A stretch of 64,000 nt of DNA from Deltaproteobacteria bacterium (lineage in GTDB: Bacteria > Myxococcota_A > UBA9160 > UBA6930): contig VGRF01000012.1 in the NCBI GenBank assembly GCA_016875395.1, positions 1 through 64,000 on the forward strand, written 5' to 3'. This document shows positions 35,847 to 44,800 of the stretch, piece after piece. A model generated the notes under the pieces. The model was not told where the DNA came from, ran no database searches, and worked only from the letters and a program-made list of their open reading frames with translations. Each line of letters opens with the position of its first letter. Within the stretch, counting starts at the first letter, position 1. The translations under genes were made by a program, and so were the position numbers.

Positions 35847-36668
35847 TCAGCTCGCGCGGTCGAACGCCGCCTCCATCACGCTCCCCGGGGCGTTCTCGCC
35901 GCTCCACGCGCGCAGCTGCTCGCGCGCTTGCTCGATCAGCATCCACTTGCCCGAGATGGCGCGCGCGCCACGACCCGCGGCGTCTCGCAGCAGCCGCGTC
36001 TCGAGCGGGTCGTAGACCGCGTCGAGCACGATGCTTCCGGCGCGCAGGGCTGCAGCAGCGACCGGGCTCGCGTCGCTCTTCAGCCCGACGCTCGTCGTGT
36101 TGACGAGCACGTCGTGGGGAATCGCGGCGAGCTCCTCGAGCGCGCCGGCGCGCTCGGCGCCGAGCTCGCGCGCGAGCGCCTCGGCCTTGCCGGGCGTGCG
36201 ATTCAGCACGATCGCGCGCGCGCCGCGCTGGCGCAGCGCGAACAGCGCCGCGCGCGCGGTGCCGCCGGCGCCGAGCACCACCGCGGTCTTCCCGGCGAGC
36301 GCCGTCTCGCGCTCGAGCGCGCGCGCGACGCCGAGCCAATCCGTGTTGCTGCCGACGAGCGCGTCGCCGTCGCGCACGACGGTGTTCACCGCGCCGATCG
36401 CGCGCGCGGTCTCGTCGACGCGATCCAGCAGCGGGAAAACCGCCTCCTTGTGCGGGATCGAGATGGAGAGCTGGCGGACGCCGATCGCGCGCGCGCCTGC
36501 GATGGCCGCGGCGAGATCGCCGGGCACGACGTCGAAGGCGAGGTACACCGCGTCGAGGCCGAGCGCGGCGTAGGCCGCGTTGTGCAGCGCGGGCGAGCGC
36601 GTGTGGCCGGCGGGGTGCAGGAAGATCCCGCACAGCGCGGTCTTCGCGGTGATCACAGCGTGGGGCAC
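35847..36668 (-). CDS. aroE: Shikimate dehydrogenase
   Basis: NADP-dependent reduction of 3-dehydroshikimate to shikimate. The 273-residue product has the substrate-site pattern GHTRSPALHNAAYAALGLD, the catalytic Lys in LSISIPHKEAVFPLLDRVDE, IGAVNTVVRDGDALVGSNTD, the dinucleotide loop VVLGAGGTARAALFALRQRG and VLNRTPGKAEALARELG. Length and motif order are standard. The start (ATG at 36668) lies 16 bases inside the upstream alcohol dehydrogenase gene, implying cotranscription. The upstream gene belongs to another pathway. Confidence 0.92.
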   Translation of the reverse strand: MPHAVITAKTALCGIFLHPAGHTRSPALHNAAYAALGLDAVYLAFDVVPGDLAAAIAGARAIGVRQLSISIPHKEAVFPLLDRVDETARAIGAVNTVVRDGDALVGSNTDWLGVARALERETALAGKTAVVLGAGGTARAALFALRQRGARAIVLNRTPGKAEALARELGAERAGALEELAAIPHDVLVNTTSVGLKSDASPVAAAALRAGSIVLDAVYDPLETRLLRDAAGRGARAISGKWMLIEQAREQLRAWSGENAPGSVMEAAFDRAS

Positions 36669-37660
36669 GCGAGCACCTTGCCTTGCCCCTGCGGTGTCGC
36701 GAGCGACTCGAACGCCGCGGGCACCGCGTCGAGCGCGACGCGGTCCGTGATCAGCGGCGCGGGGTCGATGCGCTCCTGCGCGAGCATGTCGAGCGTGTAG
36801 GTGAAGTCGTCCTTCTCATAAGCGAGCACGAACTGCAGCGCCGTCTCCTTCATGACGCCGGTGATCGGCGTGATCGAATCCGCACCGACACACACGCCAG
36901 CGACGACCACGCGGCCGCGGAAGCGCACGCGATTCACGCAGTCCTCGATCAGCCCCCGCGCGCCGACCGCCTCGAACACGATGTCGGGGCCCCCGGGCGC
37001 GACCCGCTCGAGCACGCTGGTCAGGTCCTCGCGCACGGGGTCGACGACGCGAGTCGCGCCGAGCTTCTCCGCGAGCGCGCGGCGGCCGGCCGCGCGCTCC
37101 GACACGATCACCTCGCGCGCACCGAAATGGCGCGCCCAGAGCGCGATCGCGAGGCCGATCGGGCCCGCGCCGACCACGAGGCAGCGCTCGCCGCGTCGCA
37201 GGCGGCTCGCGTTCAGCGCGTGCACGCCCACCGCCAGCGGCTCCGTCAGCGCCGCGAGCTCGATGCTCACGCCGCTCGGCACGCGCACCGCCTCGTGCGC
37301 CGCGATCGCGACGTACTCCGCGAACGCGCCGTTCGGCGCGCCGAGGCCGATCGGCGTCTGCGCCTGGCAGTAAGCGCCCATCCCCGCGCGACAGCGCTCG
37401 CACGCGCCGCACGAGAGATTCGGGATCGCGCACACGCGCTCGCCCGCCTTCAGCACGCCCGCGGCTTCCACCACCTCGCCGCAGAACTCGTGGCCCATGA
37501 TCGCGCCGGCGGGCAGCAGCTTGTGCTGATGCAGGTGCAGATCGCTCCCGCAGATGCCGCACGCGAGCACTCGCAGCACCGCCTGCCCCGCGCTCGGCTT
37601 CGGCTCGGGCACCTCCTCGACGGAGAGCTCGCCCGGTGCTCGTGAAACCACTGCGCGCAT
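36653..37660 (-). CDS. Zinc-dependent alcohol dehydrogenase (threonine/butanediol dehydrogenase-like)
   Basis: Medium-chain dehydrogenase of 335 residues. Catalytic zinc ligands are Cys37 (ACGICGSDLH) and the GHE pair at 56-58. Structural zinc cysteines are in CGACERCRAGMGAYC. The Rossmann loop is VVGAGPIGLAIALWARHFGA. The pattern resembles the 2,3-butanediol, sorbitol and threonine dehydrogenase branch, but the substrate cannot be read. It overlaps aroE by 16 bases and is divergent from purE. Confidence 0.88.
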   Translation of the reverse strand: MRAVVSRAPGELSVEEVPEPKPSAGQAVLRVLACGICGSDLHLHQHKLLPAGAIMGHEFCGEVVEAAGVLKAGERVCAIPNLSCGACERCRAGMGAYCQAQTPIGLGAPNGAFAEYVAIAAHEAVRVPSGVSIELAALTEPLAVGVHALNASRLRRGERCLVVGAGPIGLAIALWARHFGAREVIVSERAAGRRALAEKLGATRVVDPVREDLTSVLERVAPGGPDIVFEAVGARGLIEDCVNRVRFRGRVVVAGVCVGADSITPITGVMKETALQFVLAYEKDDFTYTLDMLAQERIDPAPLITDRVALDAVPAAFESLATPQGQGKVLACPTL

Positions 37661-37815
37661 CGCATCTCCCGACTTCCAAGCCCTAAGCCTACGTTGACGT
37701 CGCTGGGCGCGCGATCAACGCACGAGGCCGCGCTCGAACTTCGCGCGGCTTTGCCTCGCTGCGCGCTTCGCATGCACTAGAGTGCCGACCCTTCTCAACC
37801 AAAGGAGCGATCGAG

Positions 37816-38292
37816 ATGACGGCGCGGGTGGGGATTCTGATGGGCAGCGCGAACGACTACGACGTGATGAAGGCGGCGGAGGACGCGCTCAAGGATCTCG
37901 GGATCGAGAGCGACGTGCGCGTGATCAGTGCGCACCGCACGCCCGAGCGCCTCACGCGCTTCCTCGCGATGGCGGAGACGAACGGCATCGAGGTCGTGAT
38001 CTGCGGTGCCGGCGCCGCCGCGCATCTCGCAGGGGTTACCGCCGCGCACACCACGCTGCCCGTGCTCGGCGTGCCGATCGACTCGTCGCCGCTGCAGGGC
38101 CTCGACGCGCTGCTCAGCACGGTGCAAATGCCCGGCGGCATCCCCGTCGCCACGTTCGCGATCGGCAAGGCCGGCGCGAAGAACGCGGGCCTCTTCGCCG
38201 GCGCGATCATCGCGGGCCGCGACCCCGCCGTGCGCAAGAAGCTCGACGAGTTCCGCGCCAAGCAGAGCGCGAGCGTGCCGGAGCGGCCGTAA
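37816..38292 (+). CDS. purE: PurE, N5-carboxyaminoimidazole ribonucleotide mutase
   Basis: Purine biosynthesis enzyme converting N5-CAIR to CAIR. The 158-residue product has the phosphate-binding start VGILMGSANDYDVMKAAEDA, the catalytic VRVISAHRTPERL with His40, ICGAGAAAHLAGVTAAHT, LGVPIDSSPLQGLDALLSTV and MPGGIPVATFAIG. AAGGAGCG lies 8 bases before the ATG. purK is not adjacent; the gene appears alone, with the CoA-transferase-like gene 28 bases downstream. Confidence 0.94.
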   Translation: MTARVGILMGSANDYDVMKAAEDALKDLGIESDVRVISAHRTPERLTRFLAMAETNGIEVVICGAGAAAHLAGVTAAHTTLPVLGVPIDSSPLQGLDALLSTVQMPGGIPVATFAIGKAGAKNAGLFAGAIIAGRDPAVRKKLDEFRAKQSASVPERP

Positions 38293-38320
38293 GCGAAGGA
38301 GCCGGTGCGCTTCGCCTAGC

Positions 38321-39637
38321 GTGACGCGCGTGGGCGCTTCGCAAATCGACTGGGCTCAGCACCTCCCGCCGCCGCGGCAGCGCGCCGGCCGCATCGCTTT
38401 GGCGCAGGAAGCGCTGCGAGCGATTGCGGATCGCTCGCGCGTGTTCATCTCGGCCGCGTGCTCGACGCCGTTTCGCTTGCTCGAACAGCTCGACGCGCTG
38501 CGTGATCACTTCACTTCGCTCGAGCTCGTCGTGGGCCACCTGCGCCGCCCCCTCGCGCCCTTCGCGCACGCGGGCGCGCCGTTTCGCATCACGTCGTTGC
38601 ACGCGAGCGACGCGCTCCGCGCGATCTCGGATCCGCGCGCGCTCGACATCCTGCCGTGCCGCTACTCCGACTACGGGCGCCTCTTCAGCGCGGGCGGCGC
38701 ATACCCGTGCGACGCCGCGCTCGTGCAGGTGAGCACGCCCGGGCCGGGCGGTCGCGTGAGCCTCGGCGTGAGCACGGGCAGCACGCTCCCGGTCGTGTTC
38801 GGGGCGCCGCTCGTGATCGCGCAGATGAATCCGCAGATGCCGTACACGTTCGGAGCGGGCGAGCTGCCGCGCAGCGCGTTCGACTTTCTCGTCGAGGCGG
38901 ACGAGCCGATTCTCGAAGTCGATCCGCTGCCGCTCGACGACGTGTCGCGCGCGATCGGCAAGCATGCCGCCGGCGAGATCCCCGACGGCGCGACGCTGCA
39001 GTTCGGCATCGGCGCGGTGCCCGACGCGATTCTGCAGGCGCTGCGCGATCACCGCGAGCTCGGCCTGCACGGCGGCATGATCGGCGACGCCTGCATCGAG
39101 CTCGTCGAGCGCGGCGCGCTCACGGGCGCGCGCAAGCCGTTCGCGCCGGGCTTCCTCGTCGCGGGCGAGGTGATCGGCTCGCGGCGCCTCTACGACTGGG
39201 TGCACCGCAATCCCCTCGTGCAGATGGCGCCGCCCGAGATCTCGCACGGCGCCGCGGCGCTCGCCGCGTGCCCGGACTTCGTCGCGATCAACTCCGCGGT
39301 GGAGGTCGCGCTCGACGGCGCCGCGAACGCGGAATCCGTGGGCGCGGAGCTTGTCTCGGGTCCCGGCGGTCAGCCTGACTTCGTGATCGCCGCGAGCCTC
39401 GCCGCATCGCATCGCAGCATCCTCGCATTCCCGTCGACCGCCGCGCGCGGGCGCGTCTCGCGCATCGTGCGCAGCCTCGCGGCCGAGGCGACGACGACGG
39501 TGCCGAGCTGGCTCGCGGACCGAGTCGTTACGGAGTACGGCGTCGCGCGCCTGCGCGGGCTGCCGCTGCGCGCGCGGGCGGAAGCGTTGGCGCGCATCGC
39601 CCACCCGAACTTTCGCGCGGCGCTGGAGAGTGACTAG
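38321..39637 (+). CDS. Acetyl-CoA hydrolase/4-hydroxybutyrate CoA-transferase family protein
   Basis: A 438-residue member of the class I CoA-transferase-like family. Typical stretches include QVSTPGPGGRVSLGVSTGST, IAQMNPQMPYTFGAGELPRS and LQFGIGAVPDAILQALRDH. The segment that normally carries the catalytic glutamate (LGIHxEMxxD) reads LGLHGGMIGDACIELVERG near residue 248, with Gly at that place. Activity may therefore be altered or absent. The start is GTG at 38321 or 38330. The TAG stop falls inside the left end (CTAG) of the 167-bp element, which supplies the stop codon. Confidence 0.82.
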   Translation: MTRVGASQIDWAQHLPPPRQRAGRIALAQEALRAIADRSRVFISAACSTPFRLLEQLDALRDHFTSLELVVGHLRRPLAPFAHAGAPFRITSLHASDALRAISDPRALDILPCRYSDYGRLFSAGGAYPCDAALVQVSTPGPGGRVSLGVSTGSTLPVVFGAPLVIAQMNPQMPYTFGAGELPRSAFDFLVEADEPILEVDPLPLDDVSRAIGKHAAGEIPDGATLQFGIGAVPDAILQALRDHRELGLHGGMIGDACIELVERGALTGARKPFAPGFLVAGEVIGSRRLYDWVHRNPLVQMAPPEISHGAAALAACPDFVAINSAVEVALDGAANAESVGAELVSGPGGQPDFVIAASLAASHRSILAFPSTAARGRVSRIVRSLAAEATTTVPSWLADRVVTEYGVARLRGLPLRARAEALARIAHPNFRAALESD

Positions 39638-39800
39638 AACCCATCTCAAAACTCCTCCCGTCGCCGGGCGCGCGTCTTTGTCCGTCTGGCTTCGTTGCGC
39701 TTCGCTCGAAGTATCGACGGATACGCCTTCGCTCGCGCGCCTCGCCAGCCGGCCAAATCCGCGCGCCGGGCTCGGTCCGGAATTCTGAGATGGGTTCTAG
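39634..39800. mobile_element. 167-bp MITE-like element, copy 1
   Basis: The ends are a perfect 15-bp inverted repeat, CTAGAACCCATCTCA at 39634-39648 and its complement at 39786-39800. The 137-bp centre is GC-rich with no gene. A second copy of exactly the same length lies inverted at 54336-54502. Compared by eye the two differ at about 15 positions. The palindromic CTAG ends give TAG on both strands: the left one stops the CoA-transferase gene and the right one stops the GST remnant. This fits a non-autonomous mobile element that lacks its own transposase. Confidence 0.82.
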
Positions 39801-40010
39801 GCACCGAGGCGCAGTGCGCGCTGGAACGCGGGTCGCTGCTCGGCGCGCGCGACGAAGGACTCGAACGCAGGGCGCTTGTCCTGAAGTCCGAAGCGCATGC
39901 CGAAGCCGAGCGACGAGGCGAGGTAGAGGTCGGCGGCGGTGAAGTGATCGTCGAACAGCCACGGGCCCGGCGACGCGGCGGACGCGAGCGCGGTCGTCGG
40001 GCCTGCACGT
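39797..40010 (-). pseudogene. Glutathione S-transferase C-terminal remnant
   Basis: About 70 codons that match the end of a GST alpha-helical domain: PWLFDDHFTAADLYLASSLG and PAFESFVARAEQRPAFQRAL. The thioredoxin-like N-terminal domain, about 100 residues or more, is missing, and the codons just upstream (up to 40063) do not resemble GST. The stop codon comes from the CTAG end of the adjacent 167-bp element. The gene was probably broken by rearrangement during insertion of the element or of the neighbouring subtilase gene. Confidence 0.7.
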
Positions 40011-40072
40011 TGGGCTGTAGAAGAGCTGCGGCGGGGATCCTGTCTTGGGACGCTGGCGTGCATCGCGCGGAG

Positions 40073-42610
40073 TCATCGATCTATGCGCAGCGACCAACGG
40101 TTTAGTTTGCCGGTATCGACGCGCGCTCGGTCCGCGACTTTCAGCCGCCACGCGCCGGACATCGCTTGCCCGCGCAGCGCTGCCAGCGCGGGGGTTCGTG
40201 TGGCGTCGTACACGCCGAGGATGTTGTCTGCGTCGCCGCCCGCTCGCTGATGGAGCACGATCGGCGCGCTCGAGGGCGGGACGAGCGTGATCTCGAGGTC
40301 GCCGATGTAGGAGTGCGTGATGTCGAGCGACACGCGCACGTCGCCAATCGCGCCCGCCCCGTTGACGGTCAGGCTGCGCTCGATCCCGCGCGCGTCGTTG
40401 TCGGGAATCGAGAGCCCCGGCGCGTCCTCGAGCTCGACTGCCGGAAGCTCGGCGAGCGCGGCGTCGATCTCCCAGCGGTTGAGCACGCCCGTGTCGACCG
40501 GCGCCGCGTCGACCACCTGTAGCGTCCACGCGCCAGCGAGGGATTCGCCCGTGACACCGCCAAGCGCGGGCGTGTTCGCGAGCGAGAACGTCTTGCGCAA
40601 GTTCGCTGCGTTGCCGCCGGATCGGCTCTGCAGATTCACGCTCCGTCCGCTGGGTGCGCGAAGGGAGATGGTGAGGTCGCCGACGTAGCTGTGTGAGATG
40701 TCGACTGAGACACTGAGTGCCGAGACGCGCCCCGCTTCGCTGAACGTGATCGAGTCGCTCACGCCCGCGGGCGCGTTGTCCGGGATCGCACGACCGGGAG
40801 CGCTCGCGCGAGCGAGGCCCTGCTGCGCGGGTGGCCGCATCCGAATCGCCTCGGCGACGGCAGCAATCGCGTCGACCCGTCCATGTCCGAACCAGGGGCT
40901 CCACGTGCCGTCGGGGTGACCCGTGTTCTGGAACGCTCCGCTCGCGAATGGAGCCGCCGGGGAAATGTCCCAGGTCGGGTTCTGATCGAAGGACGCGGCC
41001 GGCGTGCGCGCGTACGCCGTCGCGTCGAGATCCTTGCTCGCCGTGCGCTGCAGCACGCTGACCACTTCGAGCGCGGTGAGCTGCGGATTCGCGGAGATCA
41101 CGAGCGCCGCGATGCCGGCGACGAGCGGCGTGGCGCTCGAGGTTCCCCCGAACAGGTCAGTCGTACTGGTCGGGCTGGTCCCCTGCGCGGTCGTGATTCC
41201 CCTCCCCTGCACGGAAGCACGCCGGTACTTGTGCGAGTTGTTCGAAGGCGCGCAGATGCCGATGCCCGTGCCGTAGTTCGAGTAGTGGCTGCGCTGCGCC
41301 GTCGAGGCGAGTGCGGCGACGTGCACGACTCCCGGCACCGTGGTCAAGTTGTGCTCGAACGCGCGCGCGGTTCTCACGCCGACCCACTGAGTGGCCGTAG
41401 CGTTCCAGCCGTTCGTGTAAGGGATATCCAGGCTGCCCGAGTGTTGGATCGGACAGTTGTCGTTGCCCGCCGCCCATAAGAACACGATGCCGCGCCCACG
41501 GCGGCCACCCGTCACCGCGAGCTGGCGCACGCGACTCAGCACCAGGCTCGAATACGTCGCCCTCGGCGAGCTCCCCCACGAGTTCGAGATGACGTCGACC
41601 TTGTCCGCCATGAAGTCGATCGCCGCACGCAGCTTGCTGCCGGAGATTTGGAGGAACCCGTTGACGTCGAGCTCCCACTTGATCGGCAGCAAGCGACAGC
41701 CGGGCGCCGCTCCCACGGTGAGCGCAGCGTCGACTTCGGCAGCGACGACGCCCGCGCAGTTGGTGCCGTGATTGTCGCCGGGGGAGTACATCCGCTGCGC
41801 GTCGGCGCTCGGCGAGCCATTCGTGACGAGCGTGCTGCCCTCGAAGTAACCCCAGGCGGCGAACTTCGCCTGCGAGTTGAAGTCGCCGTGGTCGAGCCGG
41901 CAGCCGTCGTCGGTCACGCCAACGACGACCTGCGCGTCGCCGAAGTGGTCGAGTAGCTGCCATGCGCCTTCGCAGTTCGCGCACGAGCGCCGGTCGACGT
42001 TCGCGAGCCCGGAGTGCGTGTGGAGGTGCCACTGGCGCTGGTACGCGGGATCGCTCGGGAGCGCAAGCTGCGCCGTCGTCGCACGCATGTTCAGGTCATG
42101 ATCGATCGTGTCTACGAGCGGCTCGCCCTCGGAGATCCGCACGACCACCTTCACCGGGTTCATGCCCGTGTGGTTCGTGAGCTGAAGCAGAAACTCGCGG
42201 TCCGAGTAGGCGTTCAGCTGGATCAGCGCATAGCGCGCGAGGAACTCGCTCAGCTCTGCCGCGCTGGGCGCGCGCTTGAAGGTCACGATCACACGATCCG
42301 TGATCAGGAACTCCTGCCCCGTGGCGGCCTCGTCGTAGGCGTGGTGCACGGGCGCAAGCTCGCGCGCGCGCAGCATCGCAGCGTCGAGCTCCGCGGCTGT
42401 CGTCGTCACGCGCGTCGAGTGCGGTGAGACGCGCTCGGCCTTCGCGAACCCCGCAGCCGCCGCGCGTTCGGGCGAGACGCGCGCCACGAACTGATCCACC
42501 CGTTTCTTGAGGGGAACCCGCACGCCGCCGCGATAGGTGTAGAGATCCTTCGCTCGCGCCGTGCTTTCTCCGCGCTGACCCGCGCGCCGTTTCGCCTTCC
42601 TTGCCGCCAT
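40073..42610 (-). CDS. Subtilisin-like serine protease with two C-terminal P domains
   Basis: An 845-residue S8 family peptidase. The catalytic Asp is in VVVGVTDDGCRLDHGDF near residue 229, His in DNHGTNCAGVVAA near 280 and Ser in FGGTSSATPLVAGIAALV near 492. The oxyanion Asn is probably in FLWAAGNDN. Two proprotein-convertase P domains follow (about 610-725 and 735-845), each with an IPDN start and an ISHSYVGDL or ITHSYIGDL motif. The N-terminus is Lys/Arg-rich (MAARKAKRRAGQRGES) with no signal peptide, unusual for the family. The start is the ATG at 42610, behind an AGGAGG Shine-Dalgarno. Confidence 0.88.
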   Translation of the reverse strand: MAARKAKRRAGQRGESTARAKDLYTYRGGVRVPLKKRVDQFVARVSPERAAAAGFAKAERVSPHSTRVTTTAAELDAAMLRARELAPVHHAYDEAATGQEFLITDRVIVTFKRAPSAAELSEFLARYALIQLNAYSDREFLLQLTNHTGMNPVKVVVRISEGEPLVDTIDHDLNMRATTAQLALPSDPAYQRQWHLHTHSGLANVDRRSCANCEGAWQLLDHFGDAQVVVGVTDDGCRLDHGDFNSQAKFAAWGYFEGSTLVTNGSPSADAQRMYSPGDNHGTNCAGVVAAEVDAALTVGAAPGCRLLPIKWELDVNGFLQISGSKLRAAIDFMADKVDVISNSWGSSPRATYSSLVLSRVRQLAVTGGRRGRGIVFLWAAGNDNCPIQHSGSLDIPYTNGWNATATQWVGVRTARAFEHNLTTVPGVVHVAALASTAQRSHYSNYGTGIGICAPSNNSHKYRRASVQGRGITTAQGTSPTSTTDLFGGTSSATPLVAGIAALVISANPQLTALEVVSVLQRTASKDLDATAYARTPAASFDQNPTWDISPAAPFASGAFQNTGHPDGTWSPWFGHGRVDAIAAVAEAIRMRPPAQQGLARASAPGRAIPDNAPAGVSDSITFSEAGRVSALSVSVDISHSYVGDLTISLRAPSGRSVNLQSRSGGNAANLRKTFSLANTPALGGVTGESLAGAWTLQVVDAAPVDTGVLNRWEIDAALAELPAVELEDAPGLSIPDNDARGIERSLTVNGAGAIGDVRVSLDITHSYIGDLEITLVPPSSAPIVLHQRAGGDADNILGVYDATRTPALAALRGQAMSGAWRLKVADRARVDTGKLNRWSLRIDR

Positions 42611-42693
42611 GGAGCCTCCTGGGTGAGGCGTCACGTTGGTGCAGCGGCGAGCCCGAGCGCGATGACCTGGTTCACACCTCGCGCTCGTTCAGC

Positions 42694-43488
42694 TCACACC
42701 GAGGCTTTGCTGCGCTCCAGCGCCGCCTTCAGGTCCTCCCACACGAGCCGCCGATTCTCGGGCGTGTACTGCCGCAGCAGGAACGCGGGGTGGAAGGTGG
42801 GCATGACGGGGATGCCACGGTAGTCGTGCCAGGTGCCGCGTACGCGCGTGATCGAGACGTCGCGCCCTAACAAGAGGCTCGTGGCGGGCTTGCCGAGCGC
42901 GACGATCGCGCGTGGGCGGATCGCGTCGATCTGGCCGTCGAGGAATTCGCGGCAGGCGGCGACCTCGGCGGGCAGCGGCGTACGGTTGTTCGGCGGGCGG
43001 CACTTCACGACGTTCGCGATGTAGACGCTCGCGCGCGGGATCTTCAGACCCGCCTCGATCATCTGCGTGAGCAGCTCGCCCGCGCGGCCGACGAAGGGCA
43101 GGCCGCGCAGGTCTTCTTGCTCGCCGGGGCCCTCGCCCACGAACATCAGCTCCGCGCTGGGGTTGCCGTCGCCGAAGACGATCTTGTTGCGGCCCGCGTG
43201 CAGCGGGCAGCGCGTGCAGTCGCCGAGATGCGCCTGCACTTGCTCGAGCGTGCGGCGCTCGCCGGTGGGCGCAGGCGACGGCGCAGTTGCCGCGGTCGGC
43301 GCGCGCGTAACGACTTCGCTCGCGGGAGGTGTGCGCAGTGGCTCGGGCCGCGCGGGCGATGTGGCCTCGGGCGCACGCTCCGCGCCCCGTGGTGGCGCCC
43401 AGGCGAAGTCTTCCTCCGCCAGCTCCGCGAGCCGCGCGCGGGCGGCTTGCAGCAGCGCCTTCGCTTCGGCCTCTAGCGCCCGGTCCAC
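42694..43488 (-). CDS. Family 4 uracil-DNA glycosylase
   Basis: Base-excision repair enzyme that removes uracil from DNA. Residues about 85-264 form the family 4 domain: the iron-sulfur Cys pair in [18 protein letters not shown], motif [34 protein letters not shown] with the third Cys, CREFL with the fourth, and motif [14 protein letters not shown]. An N-terminal 80-residue Pro/Ala-rich linker precedes it, as in other members. The GTG start at 43488 overlaps the end of the crotonase gene by 16 bases. Confidence 0.92.
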   Translation of the reverse strand: MDRALEAEAKALLQAARARLAELAEEDFAWAPPRGAERAPEATSPARPEPLRTPPASEVVTRAPTAATAPSPAPTGERRTLEQVQAHLGDCTRCPLHAGRNKIVFGDGNPSAELMFVGEGPGEQEDLRGLPFVGRAGELLTQMIEAGLKIPRASVYIANVVKCRPPNNRTPLPAEVAACREFLDGQIDAIRPRAIVALGKPATSLLLGRDVSITRVRGTWHDYRGIPVMPTFHPAFLLRQYTPENRRLVWEDLKAALERSKASV

Positions 43489-44252
43489 TTCGGGCTCCGC
43501 TTCTCGAAGAACGCGGCGATGCCTTCCTGCGCGTCCTCGGTGCGCGACGTCAGAACGATCGCTTCGCGCAGGTAGGTGAGCGCCGCGTGCGCCTCCATCT
43601 CAGCCATCGTGTAGACGGCCTCCTTGCCCATGCGCAGCGTCGACGGCGAGTACGAGATGAAGGTGTCGCACAGCTTCGCGATCGCGGCGTCGAGCTGCGC
43701 ATCCGGAACCACGCGCGTCGCGATGCCGAGCGTGAGCGCTTCCGATGCGGCGACGCGGCGGCCGGTGAGCACGAGGTCGAGTAGCACCTTGCGGCTGCCG
43801 ACCGCGCGCAGGATCGGGACGCTCACCATCAGCGGCAGCAGGCCGAGGGTGATCTCGGGCAGGCCAAACTGGGCGCTCTCGCCCGCAATCGTGAGGTCCG
43901 CCGCCACCGCGAGGCCGAAGCCGCCCGCGAGCGCGAAGCCGGGCACGCGCGCGATCACGGGCTGCGGCGCGCGCTCCATGGCGCGCATCACGCGCACCAC
44001 GCCGTCGAAGTGCTGGCGGCTCTCGTCCATGCTCGCGTGGCCGAGCACTTCCTTCAGGTCGGCGCCCGCGCAGAACACCTTGTCGCCTGCGCCGCGCAGC
44101 ACGATCGCGCGCACGCCCGTGTTTTTCGCGGCGTCGTCGAAAGCGGCTTCGAGCTCGCGCAGCGTCGCGCGGTCGAGCGCGTTGCGTTTCTCCTCGCGAT
44201 CGATCGTGATGGTGGCGATGCCGCCTGCGGTTTCGAGCTTCACGTTGGGCAT
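43473..44252 (-). CDS. Enoyl-CoA hydratase/isomerase family protein
   Basis: A 259-residue crotonase-fold enzyme. The oxyanion-hole segments are [20 protein letters not shown] and [20 protein letters not shown]. It has [17 protein letters not shown] and [16 protein letters not shown]. One of two crotonases in the window (the other starts at 31402). With the thiolase at 46816 it suggests acyl-CoA breakdown, though the genes are not one cluster. It is 16 bases downstream of a small membrane gene and overlaps the uracil-DNA glycosylase gene. Confidence 0.9.
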   Translation of the reverse strand: MPNVKLETAGGIATITIDREEKRNALDRATLRELEAAFDDAAKNTGVRAIVLRGAGDKVFCAGADLKEVLGHASMDESRQHFDGVVRVMRAMERAPQPVIARVPGFALAGGFGLAVAADLTIAGESAQFGLPEITLGLLPLMVSVPILRAVGSRKVLLDLVLTGRRVAASEALTLGIATRVVPDAQLDAAIAKLCDTFISYSPSTLRMGKEAVYTMAEMEAHAALTYLREAIVLTSRTEDAQEGIAAFFEKRSPKWTGR

Positions 44253-44268
44253 CGGATTCCTCGACTTG

Positions 44269-44775
44269 TTACGGGGTCCGCCGCGGCTCGATCAGCACGA
44301 GCAGCCTCACGAGCGCGACCAGGCCCACGGCGATCAGGGCCGTGCGCAGAGAGTCCCACCACATCCAGCGGCTCACGAGTGCCTGGAGCTCCACGACATC
44401 GCGCACGCCCTTGCCCGCGCCCGCTACCCGGAGCGCCTCGATCATTGGCCAATACACGGTCGGCGTGAGCGCCCAAATCACGGCGAACGCGGCGAGCGGC
44501 GCGACCAGCCAGCAGCGATGCGATGCCAGCGCTCGCCACGCTGCGACCACGGCGCCGAGCGTGCCGAGCAGCAGCAGCGCGCTCAGCGGCTGGAAGAAGA
44601 GGCCCGGATCGACGGGATACTTCGCGCCGTAGGGCATGAGCGCGAGCGACTCGGGTGGGTTCGCGCCCCACGCGCTCCCGAGCACGACCAGGTCGAAGAG
44701 CTTCGCGCCGAGCCCGATGGCCCAGCCGACTAGCGCGAGCCACAGCAGCGTCTGGGCGACACGCACGCGCGTCAT
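44269..44775 (-). CDS. Small membrane protein, DUF1772-like pattern
   Basis: A 168-residue protein with four hydrophobic segments (TLLWLALVGWAIGLGAKL, LSALLLLGTLGAVVAAW, WLVAPLAAFAVIWAL, SLRTALIAVGLVALVRLL). The stretch YWPMIEALRVAGAGKGVRDV followed by SRWMWWDSLRTAL resembles DUF1772/anthrone-oxygenase-like proteins, but the match is by eye and weak. A clear GGAGGTCCTC Shine-Dalgarno precedes the ATG at 44775. A TTGTTACGG motif lies at 44266-44274, overlapping its 3' end. Confidence 0.6.
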   Translation of the reverse strand: MTRVRVAQTLLWLALVGWAIGLGAKLFDLVVLGSAWGANPPESLALMPYGAKYPVDPGLFFQPLSALLLLGTLGAVVAAWRALASHRCWLVAPLAAFAVIWALTPTVYWPMIEALRVAGAGKGVRDVVELQALVSRWMWWDSLRTALIAVGLVALVRLLVLIEPRRTP

Positions 44776-44800
44776 GAGGACCTCCGCGTCGGCGCGGCCG

